DNA of 22,408 nucleotides from Saccoglossus kowalevskii. Taxonomy: Eukaryota; Hemichordata; Enteropneusta; Harrimaniidae. The notes beneath the pieces were generated by a model, which saw nothing but the letters and a program-made list of their open reading frames with translations, had not been told where the DNA came from and did no database searches. Location: assembly GCF_000003605.2 (NCBI RefSeq), contig NW_003108599.1, positions 80,177 through 102,584 on the forward strand, given 5' to 3'. Of this stretch, positions 1-9,199 are shown piece after piece (position 1 is the first letter of the stretch; every line of letters starts with the position of its first letter). The position numbers and the translations under genes were made by a program.

Positions 1-438
1 TGCACTACACAACAAAGTAAATGCACTACACAACATCGTAAATGCACTACATAACATAGTAAATGCACTACATAACATGATAAATGCACTACATAACATG
101 ATAAATGCACTACACAACAAGGTAAATGCATTATATAACATGATAAATGCACTACATAACATGGTAAATGCACTACATAACATGATAAATGCACTACACA
201 ACAAGGTAAATGCACTACACAACATGGTAAATGCACTACATAACATGGTAAATGCACTACACAACACTGTAAATGCACTACATAACATGGTAAATGCACT
301 ACACAACATCGTTAATGCACCACATAACATAATAAATGCACTACACAACATCGTAAATGCACTACATGACATGGTAAATGCACTACATAATACGATAAAT
401 GCACCACATAACATGGTAAATGCACTACATAATATGAT
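1..438. repeat. 21-bp minisatellite, about 20.9 units, open at left edge
   Basis: An 18-nt partial unit is followed by 20 full 21-nt units with no length change, each differing from the consensus (core TGCACTACATAACATGGTAA) by only a few bases, mainly at ACAAC/ATAAC and in the last four positions. The array begins mid-unit, so it continues to the left. Because 21 is a multiple of three, one plus frame stays open from position 77 as a seven-residue repeat N-A-L-H-N-x-V/I, and minus frames are open too (V-V-H-L-x-x-Y). Openness on both strands is expected from the period, so it is not evidence of a gene. The last units lose the consensus and the array stops sharply near 438. Confidence 0.97.
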
Positions 439-679
439 ATTGTACGACTTAAGATAGCTGTGGCTTTCCATACTTTCACAATGATCATTTGTAAGTTTGA
501 CTTTTTCGATAATTTGTCTGAACGTGCGATTTGAAGTATACTGTAACAAATGTTACTTTGGTCCATGTTTAATTCCATTACATCAGCCATGTGCCACAGA
601 ATACAGAAATACGGTAATACTAGACAATAAAATAAATAAATATTACACAAGGAATATAAATATTTAGATCCGGATTGAA

Positions 680-696
680 CCTGTATTCAATACAGG
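680..696. repeat. Perfect inverted repeat, 8-bp arms, 1-nt centre
   Basis: CCTGTATT, one C, then AATACAGG. The symmetry is complete over 17 nt. It may be a protein-binding palindrome or chance; nothing nearby gives it a role. Confidence 0.5.
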
Positions 697-1745
697 GTAG
701 TTGCCCCATCGTATGTTTGACAAGTGCTTATAATCAATCATGTAAAAACAGGCCAAGATCCTTACAAAAGAACAATTATTTTTATCATAACAAGCGTCAT
801 AATTATTGCACGGTTTCCAAACCTTGAAAACGGGAAAACAAATGTTGTAAACGTGATCATCTTGCAACATTGCCTTGTTCGATGGTCAGTGAATGTACGT
901 TGTTAGAGTTTAAATATATATTCTCTATTGAGAGTGGTTTTGATTTTACTTCAATAGAAACATTGAGACACAATAATGACGGAACAAATAAGTATAAAGG
1001 GTTGATTTTCGCGTTATAAATACTTACTTCCCAAATAGAGAACGCGCACTAAATGTGTTTCTGACGTATATTATAAATCAGTTAGAGGAATTACATATCA
1101 GATCAGTCATGCGTAATTATCGCACAGACTTATCCAAATTCCCAGAAAATTAATGTTTGTCTCAACCTTATTAAGAACTTTTTTGAAAAATTATGTTAAA
1201 TAGGAATTTCAAGAAATAACACGTTATATAAATCATTTTTCACTCGAAATTCCTCTTAAAATAAGATTTATTGTCTTTTTTTGTACTTCCCAAGTCCTCG
1301 CAATTTTCTTCTAATTAACACTTTCCTGAATTATTTTGATCTTGTGCCAATGAATAAGCCAGATTCAATACACTTTGAAGAGAAAAAGGTCAAAATAAAA
1401 TGTCTTATATTAGATCCCTTTGTCACAATGATCATACAAGCGAGTTTGACAAAATAACCCTCATACTTATAACAAAACAGGTAATACCACCACGGATACA
1501 TTATAAACTTTAGTCCTATAACAATCTTAAATTATAGATTGTAATCTACGTTACTGAAAATTACTGAAAAATGCATAGCACTCGACATAGAATAGAAACT
1601 CCCAATTCTACTCAATGTAATTTAGTCAGTCTTTACGAAAAGCAGATAAATAGAGGACTGTGTTTATTGGCAGTGTTTTGAATTACTCAAAGGTCTCAAA
1701 GTTCCTGGCACCAGCATTTTGACAACTTTTAATGCAGTGGTTTAG

Positions 1746-1780
1746 AACCCTCTGAATTTACCAGCCGGGCAATGAGGGTT
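1746..1780. repeat. Inverted repeat AACCCTC / GAGGGTT
   Basis: The left arm is 1746-1752 and the right arm 1774-1780, with a 21-nt loop containing CCGGG. With one bulged T the stem can extend by three more pairs (AGA/TCT). This small GC-richer patch also carries CCCTCTCCCCGG about 40 nt further on. Confidence 0.45.
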
Positions 1781-1847
1781 TTCTACCGTGATATATCAAT
1801 ATTTCTCGAAAGAAGAGACCCTCTCCCCGGCACTGTCTAGTTTAAGT

Positions 1848-1866
1848 TTGTGAACTTGGTTCACAA
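1848..1866. repeat. Inverted repeat TTGTGAAC-ttg-GTTCACAA
   Basis: Perfect 8-bp arms with a 3-nt spacer. The layout resembles half-site pairs bound by dimeric transcription factors, since the arms contain GTTCA, but the sequence is not a consensus hormone-receptor element that I can name. Confidence 0.45.
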
Positions 1867-2622
1867 TTAGGTAAAAAGATATTTCGGTAATAGTTAGCAC
1901 GTATTAACAATATTAATTGGTACCTATCTTCAGTGGATTGAACAAATCTACTATTCTGTTGTAACTATGATGTAATGAAACTTCCTCTCTATTCATCTCT
2001 GCTATCAGAGTTTTGCAAGCATGGCCTTTCATCATCTATTTATATACATTATGTATTCGTGTACTGTAGGCCTGCGAGCATAATGATACAACAAACTAAT
2101 GAAAAGACATATTTGATGTCTACTTATTTTCAGCATTGGCAGAATTTTTGGCAAGGTTGCAAAGAGCAATAATATTTTTAGATTTCATTGAAGTACAGAA
2201 TTTATGGATAGAAGGAGGATTCTATAGTATAGTAAAATGTAATTAGTTCTAAAATTATTTATTAAAATGGACAATAAAATTATTATTAAAAATGGAAAAA
2301 CCTGGCAAAAATGAGATTCGTCTTCTAAGAATGTGTTTGCCATAAGAGATTATTTGTATATATTGATGTCTACCCGTTTCAATACGCAAGCTACGTGCTC
2401 AGATTCTAAATCTCGGTATAGAATATATGTGAGAATCGTTTTTCAAACATAATAGATATTTTTCAACGCCAAACAAACATTTAAATTGATTGCAAGTGTC
2501 CAATTTATTTAGAAGATTCGGTTAGTATAGCTCGTTTTGGAAGTATATATCATGGCATCGTTGTCTAAATAGCTCTAGAAATATAAGCCATTACCTACAA
2601 CCTAGTTATCCATTGCATAACT

Positions 2623-2687
2623 CATTTCCATAGAGAATAACAACAATTGTACATTTCCATAGAGAATAACAACAATTGTACATTTCC
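2623..2687. repeat. 29-bp tandem duplication, 2.2 copies
   Basis: Two identical 29-nt copies lie at 2623-2651 and 2652-2680, starting CATTTCCATAGAGAATAACA, followed by the first 7 nt of a third (CATTTCC). The absence of any mismatch indicates a recent duplication, probably by replication slippage. Confidence 0.97.
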
Positions 2688-3640
2688 TGACAAACATTTT
2701 GTATCTCGGTCAGCTTCATGGTATTTAGGTTTCTAACAATTGTAGTTTATACGATTGTGATGCAAGGACAGTCCGAGCCAGTATTTTATATTTTGTATTG
2801 CCCAGATTGGTAAGCGAAAAGCGAATATCATATATATAATCAGTTCGTTTTGAAACAACATAAGTCATTTGTTTCAAAGAATTTATGTAATATCTATATT
2901 TCCCAAAGTTATTTTAAGAGCGTCATTGAAGTAATGCATCATTTTGGAATGACTCGGCATTGTCGTGGAATAAGTTACACCGATACATATAATTTCTGTG
3001 ACAGCAATTCATACTTTCAAATAATTCATAATCTGAGAAAAAGCTTCACATTCTTTCATTCGATTTTTATAAAATAATTTTGAGAATATCATTATTTACG
3101 CCAATGTTACAAGTTAAAACATGTATTGGTCTTTATTCATGGTATGTTAAAGTGGATGTAGTGGTTATCAATATGATTCAAATCTCAAACATGTGGCACA
3201 TATCTGTATAAATTGCACGGTGACGTACAAAGGACAATCATGCGTGGTATTCAGGTCATTCATGGTTATTATAGGTCGTTTATCCGTCACACACTGAACA
3301 TATAATGGGTGTCGGCTGCCAGTAGATATTGATTTAGGAGGTGATACTTATATTTATAAAAATTTTGCGGACCTATTCATTATAAAACACTTGCCTGCAT
3401 TGCAATGTTTTAAAATGAATTATAATAAAAACTGTCTTTGCAAAGATATATGATACAAACCACGGGTATTATAACAATTTTCATCGTTGACTGCTTAATT
3501 GAATATCTTCGTTAATGTATGTGTTTATTATATAACTCGTGATCTGTTCTCAACACTATATATTTTTATTCACGTGCACGTAGAGATAAAATGTGTGTTT
3601 CCGTCGCTGGTCACCACATATGTTGACGGATCATCAGTTT
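2688..3640. other. Non-coding stretch, nothing recognised
   Basis: Frames at 2850-3077 and 3499-3696 show no domain, signal peptide or splice context, and their composition matches the surroundings. I see no repeats or RNA genes here. The right end runs into the possible control region of the first-exon candidate at 3862. Confidence 0.6.
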
Positions 3641-3654
3641 ACACAGCTGCCATC

Positions 3655-3661
3655 TATATAG
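3655..3661 (+). promoter_or_regulatory. Possible TATA box
   Basis: TATATAG followed by CGGACGC lies about 200 nt upstream of the start codon at 3862. A start of transcription 25-35 nt downstream would leave a 5' leader of about 170 nt. TATA-like strings are common in DNA this AT-rich, so the only support is its position before a plausible first exon. Confidence 0.2.
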
Positions 3662-3861
3662 CGGACGCTAGTATTAACACTAGACACGCACGGTAACTGT
3701 AACACTACTGAAGCCTCTTTACTCTTACTGAACGTTACTTTACGGCATTCATAGAAATAATTAAGAAGATCAAATCACGACAGAAATACTAAGTGAACGC
3801 TGCTCTTAATGTGTACAAATTGCTCGTTGAGTGATATTGTGATATATACTGAGATTACATC

Positions 3862-3907
3862 ATGACGATTGGGTTGCTGCTACTCATACTGGGTCATTTC
3901 ACTGAAA
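3862..3907 (+). CDS. Candidate first coding exon: signal peptide, phase-1 donor
   Basis: The ATG has A at -3 and opens a frame reading MTIGLLLLILGHFTE, a compact hydrophobic run typical of a secretory signal peptide. It is followed at once by a strong splice donor (AAA|GTAAGTGTG, GT at 3908). The exon would hold 15 codons plus one base, so the intron is in phase 1, the usual phase after signal-peptide exons of modular secreted and receptor proteins in animals. Read without splicing, the frame runs to 4131 as an 89-residue product with no recognisable domain. A CAG at 3988-3990 could end an 83-nt intron, but the joined frame closes after a few codons, so I do not support it. The rest of the protein is not visible, so the function is unknown. 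Transcript evidence is missing. Confidence 0.45.
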
Positions 3908-4172
3908 GTAAGTGTGTATTTTTATATAGTTATACATACAACACACCTGTTCATATTACTATTATATTATCTATATCTTATAACCATCAGGTATATCCCC
4001 CATGCAACACAGCAATCACGTCCAGTCTGATGCCGCTTGAGACCAATGAAAGCTTTTACATTGACTATCAAATAACACAATGTATAGATTATGAGCTGTT
4101 GATCTATTCTTTGTCGTTTATTAGAGTTTAACACAATTAGAACTTATTAGACGCAATGTGTCATGGCTTATC

Positions 4173-4403
4173 ATGGTTTTATTGGTATTTATAGTAAAAC
4201 AAGAAATAATAGGAATGGCGGCAGTGTTTTTCGGGGTACATACAACATGTATTGAATCAGTATGCTGTATTGGCAAAATGGCTGCATATTTTATAAGGTG
4301 GACATTCCTGGTTAAATATCATTGTTGTGTATTCGCTGACAATGGCATATGCATATATATTGAATGTGCACTGCTAGCGGAGATAACAAAATACATAGTT
4401 TGA
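4173..4403 (+). CDS. Small cysteine-rich frame with hydrophobic start, doubtful
   Basis: A 76-codon frame starts with MVLLVFIVKQ and contains seven cysteines, including CC pairs near residues 31 and 49. A hydrophobic start plus cysteines is the look of a small secreted peptide. There is no second processing feature, though: the hydrophobic segment is short, and further hydrophobic stretches follow. The frame opens upstream only as far as a GTG at 4158. It lies 265 nt after the donor at 3908, on the same strand, and could just be intron sequence. I recognise no family. AT-rich DNA gives many such frames by chance, so I rate it low. Confidence 0.15.
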   Translation: MVLLVFIVKQEIIGMAAVFFGVHTTCIESVCCIGKMAAYFIRWTFLVKYHCCVFADNGICIYIECALLAEITKYIV

Positions 4404-4849
4404 GTTGACTCTTAACCTGTTGGATGGAAATGTTGACGATAGTAATGATAAATTACTCTATGACATTACTTGTGTAACAATAACATCTGAGTGTCATGGA
4501 AACCTCAGTGTACAATTAAAATTAATATATTTGATCGTAACAGAAAACTAGGACGGCAAAGCAATCTATCAATTGTGGAAACATTTTTTATTTAAAAAAT
4601 TGTAAAGTATCTTATTAATTATGCATAATACAACGTTATAAACTGTTAAAACTGACAAAGTAAACTCAATTACAGTTGCACTAGAGCAATCATGTCATAA
4701 ACATAAAATAATGAACCGACTTGTATATGCAGATAGATGAATACATTAACATCATCAATATAACGCTTATTAAGTGCAAACAATGTTACTCTTGGTTATT
4801 GAAAACAGTTTAGCAATAAGGTAAAAGATAAACAAATGCGACGAGATGA
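4404..4849. other. Non-coding stretch, nothing recognised
   Basis: AT-rich sequence dense in stops in all frames. No repeat, RNA gene or motif was seen. It ends at the 3' side of the minus-strand LINE fragment. Confidence 0.6.
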
Positions 4850-5019
4850 AAAAGTCAATTTATTCTGTGCACGCATTCTGTCACTGTATGGTGTATCCAT
4901 TCTGCGCTTTGTACATCGCTGGACACGCTCGAACTCTTCTTCTTGCAATTGCTGAATAGTATTGACATCCTAGGTTTGCGGGCCATATTCTAAAATTGGC
5001 CTAGCGATGTATACAGGTA
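4850..5019 (-). mobile_element. LINE fragment: C-terminal reverse-transcriptase region, broken
   Basis: Read on the minus strand from about 5014, the translation contains ARPILEYGPQT, then a stop, then D-V-N, and further on EEEFERVQRCTKRR. In CR1/L2/Jockey-type LINE polymerases the end of the RT region has the pattern RPxLEYxxxxWDP...LExVQR, and these blocks appear here in the right order and spacing. The stop (TAG, read from 4972 to 4970) stands where the family has the W of WD, a single-base change from TGG. The frame otherwise stays open for some 50 codons. Upstream on the same strand, about 500-550 nt away, a faint match to the region around the RT active site (D-V-P-D-A-I-Q-A-H-L, near 5520-5560) may belong to the same copy. 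It is a dead remnant. Confidence 0.62.
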
Positions 5020-7815
5020 AGACAAATATTGAGAATAATTAATCTCTCCAACAGCTGTAAGAGATATACAATATATATACTGGAAAACGAACCACGACAT
5101 AATGCGTTTGGAATCTTTACATTGGATATAGAATCGATCAGCTGTATGTGATTGACGTAACAGCAGATACTATACTATATCGAAGTTACTAAGCAAAGAA
5201 CGATATTATAATGTCGTTAGGAAAAAAAGCACAATGAGAACTGAAATACTCTAGTAATTCCATTGTAAAACGGTTAAACCACAAAATTTTACTCGTTGTA
5301 GAAGACGATAAATTCAGTACCATACATCGTCTTCGATGTTAAAAGGGAATGGCTCTTATTAAGGATAATATCAAATGCCCTAAAGAAGAAAATACGAAAA
5401 ATAGCATGGACAACAGGTGGTTTAATTCGGACCAACATTGACAACCAAATCATGAGTAGTATTAATGAATTGAGTGCTGAAAATGTTGTTCTTGATTAAG
5501 CCACGTTGAAGCAGACAACAACACATAGTCATAAAGATGAGCCTGAATAGCGTCGGGTACATCCCCACATCGTCTCCAAATCAGGCATTCGAGGTGAAGC
5601 AGACAACGAAGTTATAAGCTAGAATGCACGTAAAACATAATATCTCCACTTGTCATGGTCATGGTCAAGTCCCAGTTATACCAACAATGTGAACTGGTCT
5701 GAAGTTAAGATAATATTTTAAACTCTACAACTTTATTACGCAAGTTCCTGGTATTAAAGCACAAATCAGTAACATGTTATCTGTAGATGACGAGATCACA
5801 TGCTGAATTAGAATCCACGAAATTGTTGACATTAGAGACAATATCGTATCGTATTTAATTCATATAACTCGTCAGATAAAAAAAACACGTAGTCTACATA
5901 TGCATTCCTCATCGGGGTTTGCGCAAAATCTGGTATATTATTTTAGTGATTTGCACTGACATTCAGTGTGAAACCTTTTGCAACACACAGAGCAGAATAG
6001 GCCGTACTGTTTAGGCTTTACCGGTTTGGATATATTGTTCTATATTCATTTTTCATGAAATAAAAAAATAAAATGTTATTCATGTTAATCATTTGTCATT
6101 TTATACCCTCTAAATAAGTCAATAAACAATTAACTTTATGATGTAATGATTTTAGTTTGATATATTATATTTGATATGTTATCGACATTACTGAGTGAAG
6201 CAACAGAATTGACATAAACGACAAATCAATTCAACGGTAATGACCCAGTATTTTTAGCCTGTGATATAACATAAGTGTTGCTATTTTCAGATATTACCAA
6301 ATAGATGTATGTGGCCATTTGCAATGTACTTGAAATGTACAAGATTGCTTCGATAGCCTTTCTTTATCTGTCATTAGCTTGTAAAGTTATAGTAGAATAA
6401 AAAACACGGTAATAGCCATTTGCGTGAATTCAATGTGCTAATAATTATGTCAACGGAAGTATTTGGACTGGCTTAATGTTACGTGCAGAATAAGTCATCA
6501 CAATATGATCGATGGGGCGTATATCAGTGTCGAAATGTATCAAGTCACATAGGCATGTTTATAGTAAAATAAAAGGTTCCGGTTTTCGTCAAAGGGAGTC
6601 GGCCTTGACTTTTAATGAGACTGAATTTACCTGAATTTTATTTTCGCAAAGAATATCCAACAGTAGAGAGATAGGTAGTTAAACGTGGCGTACCTGTATG
6701 TTTCAGGGGTCAATAATATACGTGATTAATAGACGAATTTCCAAAGAAAGAGAGTATCATAATATCATGCATGTGTGTACAAACTCGAGATTTAGCATTA
6801 TTACCGGTCATAAATGTAGTTAAAGCATAATAAGCTCAAAAATAATAAAAATGAAACACAACTATCATAACTACTTTAGATATCTTAGGATCTGGTATTT
6901 ACTGGTATTAGGATCGGCTTTAAACAGATTATATATAACTTCGTTGAGGGTCTAAGACAATCACATTGTAATTGTGACATGATGCAATATGATAGCTCGA
7001 ATACAAACACGTGCATCTTTTCCGTGTGTTTATCAGTGATTATAAAAAAAAATACATATTTAAAAAAACGACAGTAGTTCGATGGAATTATTAATTAGTC
7101 ATGGTGTGAACTTAGTTCCGTATCTGAACTGATACGTAATGCCAAAAGTAGAAAACATTAACATACAAAAACACCGTGAAAATATAACTGAATTGTATGT
7201 CGAAGAAATGATTTACGAGGTATCAAGTCAGTTACAAGTTAGTTACGGTACTTTGTGTTAAAACGTTTATAAATGACATCATTGAGTGAAGCCACTGTTG
7301 ATTCCATTAAATGGAGTGAGTGACACGCTCCACAACACTCTGCTATATTATCTAATATGACAGTCCTATTTATTTGGCAAATATATTATGAAGGAAATTA
7401 AAATTCAAAATCAAATTTGCATTCATCTATATGGCGTATTTTTCAAAGGTTAAGCCCACAATGTATTTTGACATCAGAATTCCGAAACCAACTGACATTT
7501 AGAAATACTATCATGATATTTATAAATGTAAAACAATGCCCAATATGCTTGGCAAATATAATCGAAACTTTGTGAGTTGGCACGATATGACAATGATGTT
7601 TTTGTATTATCATTTGCAGTCTAAGGTGTTGTGGTGACGGTAGTCATTTGATAATAGCAACGTGAATTGTCACGAAACGGTTTCACGGGAACACATAAAT
7701 ATAGTTTCATTTAATGCAAATTGATCGATAACGCATTTATTTTGGCAAATCGTAAAAACTGTTTTCTCTCAAATTGAATGTGTCATAGTAAACACATTAT
7801 CATATATGACTCTCA
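5020..7815. other. Long non-coding stretch, mostly featureless
   Basis: The left 600 nt may be the decayed body of the minus-strand LINE (see 4850-5019), but only a weak ten-residue similarity near 5520-5560 supports that. GAAGCAGACAAC occurs twice, at about 5510 and 5597. The remainder, to 7815, has stops throughout, no tandem repeat and no RNA gene that I can recognise. Confidence 0.55.
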
Positions 7816-8070
7816 TTATAGGGTACGTGAACCAGACACAAGCAGTGAAAAATAACGGCTGTTGACCACAATTATTGAGAAATCGCCCTGGATGTTGTTG
7901 GATGCAAGATCTCCATTATATATTTTTATATTCCCTATAGTGGCAATCATGTAGATGTTTACCAACATTGCTGTTTTCTGGTTGGTTTCTATCGTCATAG
8001 TTACCAGGAATGCCAACGATGGTTTGCCTGTGATCACTAGCACGCTTTTGAATGAGACCACATGACCACT
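7816..8070 (-). other. 85-codon open frame, possible decayed immunoglobulin-like exon
   Basis: On the minus strand a frame without a clean ATG start runs to a TAA at 7816. Its second half reads IYNGDLASNNIQGDFSIIVV and then RYFSLLVSG. This loosely recalls the D-E-F strands of an Ig-like domain (a polar turn, then G-x-F-S-I, then x-Y-x-C-x-V-S-G), but the cysteine expected before V-S-G is absent: L stands at that place. There is no clear acceptor or donor at its ends. The resemblance is weak and subjective. An alternative is a chance frame, which is quite possible at this length. Confidence 0.15.
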
Positions 8071-8073
8071 CAA

Positions 8074-9106
8074 TCACGCACTCGAGTCTAGTGCAGTCTG
8101 AATTACATATATGCTTCTACACCATGCTATTCACGGCTTTATATAATATCAAAAACATTTATGCATGGATGCGTTTGGTGTGACCATTGTAGTAACGCCA
8201 ACTATGAGCACTAACAGCACATACGACTATACTAGTAAATAAATCTTATAATGTACTGTCACAAATCATGTCCCCGCTCATATATTTGTTTCGCAGCTCC
8301 AGAAGAGAGCATCATAATTTGTGTTAGTATATTCAAGACATCGTAATGTCCTGACTCATTTGCATAATAGATTTGAGTCGTGAACACCGATATCTGTTGG
8401 TTCACCTTATTGTCATTACAAAAATATAGTTATTATTGTAACCATCACTATATTTATGTTTTCGGCATGCATAATAACATAATTACTAATTAATTAGTTA
8501 ATTTCCAATGTGATAAATAATGAGACGTTCATGTACAGACAGAGTCGATTTCAGAAACTGTTGAATAAGACGAAATAAAAGCCAATACTGCGAGTTTCAG
8601 CAACATATACAATCTGCTTCAAAACACATCTTTCATTTTATATTTTTTTAATCTTAAATTGTTATTTCATTGAAAATAGTACACACACACACACGTTAAA
8701 TGTCGTACCTAGTGGTTATATTCATCAATAATTCAAGTTACAGAATAACTCGCAACAAAGTGAAATCATAAATAAGAATAAACTTATTTAACATGAAAAC
8801 AGAATATAAATGTATTGTTATTCTATGTACAGTGAGAAAGTATGCAAATAAGAAATGGGCGAAGTTTTACTGTTGTAACCAAGTATCAGTGGATACATGG
8901 GGTTAATAATGCCATGACGCACCCAGACAGTTACTCAGATCTACGCAATTGTGTTATGATACGATACGGCATGTTTTACCAAGCCTAAAAATACTCGTTG
9001 CCAGGAAAGGGCCACCTTAGCTAAAAATGTCTTAGTGAATATAACGATTTGTTTATTTACACAGTACATGATGTTCTGTAGCCTACAGTAATATTGAATT
9101 TTCACG
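8074..9106. other. Non-coding stretch with one short AC run
   Basis: Nothing coding was seen. The final 200 nt would be the leader or promoter side of the exon candidate at 9133, but they show no clear TATA box or initiator. Confidence 0.55.
8681..8694. repeat. (AC)7 microsatellite
   Basis: Seven uninterrupted AC dinucleotides, flanked by GT on both sides. Short and probably only weakly variable. Confidence 0.95.
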
Positions 9107-9133
9107 ATGGCTAATACGAGACAGTATGAATAA
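9107..9133 (+). CDS. Upstream mini-frame overlapping the next start (TAATG)
   Basis: ATG at 9107 opens an eight-codon frame (MANTRQYE) whose TAA stop (9131-9133) shares its last A with the ATG of the signal-peptide exon at 9133. If the exon is real and the transcript starts upstream of 9107, this upstream frame could lower or tune translation of the main frame by termination and re-initiation. Whether it lies in a transcript is unknown. Confidence 0.2.
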   Translation: MANTRQYE

Positions 9134-9193
9134 TGCTAAGCCTAACTTGCATTTTTACCATTGTCTTCATTTGTTTGGGTTACAATAACGGGA
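9133..9193 (+). CDS. Candidate first coding exon: signal peptide, phase-1 donor
   Basis: ATG at 9133 (A at -3) opens MLSLTCIFTIVFICLGYNNG. There is a hydrophobic core from residue 6 to about 16, then small and polar residues as at a signal-peptidase site. A strong donor follows directly (GGGA|GTAAGTAAAG, GT at 9194). The exon holds 20 codons plus one base, so the intron is phase 1, the same as for the candidate at 3862 on the same strand 5.3 kb upstream. Without splicing the frame closes two codons later at TAA, so a product would require the splice. The exon could belong to its own gene or be an alternative first exon of the same gene. No downstream exon could be identified, so the function is unknown. 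Confidence 0.42.
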
Positions 9194-9199
9194 GTAAGT

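Larger units (their letters stand above)
439..2622. other. Non-coding AT-rich stretch
   Basis: No open frame here resembles a known domain. Frames of about 60 codons at 664-906 and 1975-2172 have no signal peptide, no recognisable motif and no good splice context. The only structure I see is a few short inverted repeats, listed separately. It could be intergenic or intronic. Confidence 0.7.

Noticed and set aside
77-457. 126-codon open frame over the 21-bp array as a repeat-protein gene
   Set aside because: Its length follows from a period divisible by three, minus frames are open too, and the frame ends just after the array. I list it as a minisatellite.
3908-3990. 83-nt mini-intron after the first leader exon
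   Set aside because: The joined frame closes after about 16 codons, giving no sensible product.
3862-4131. Unspliced 89-residue secreted protein
   Set aside because: The strong GTAAGT donor directly after the leader and the lack of any domain in the remainder favour splicing.
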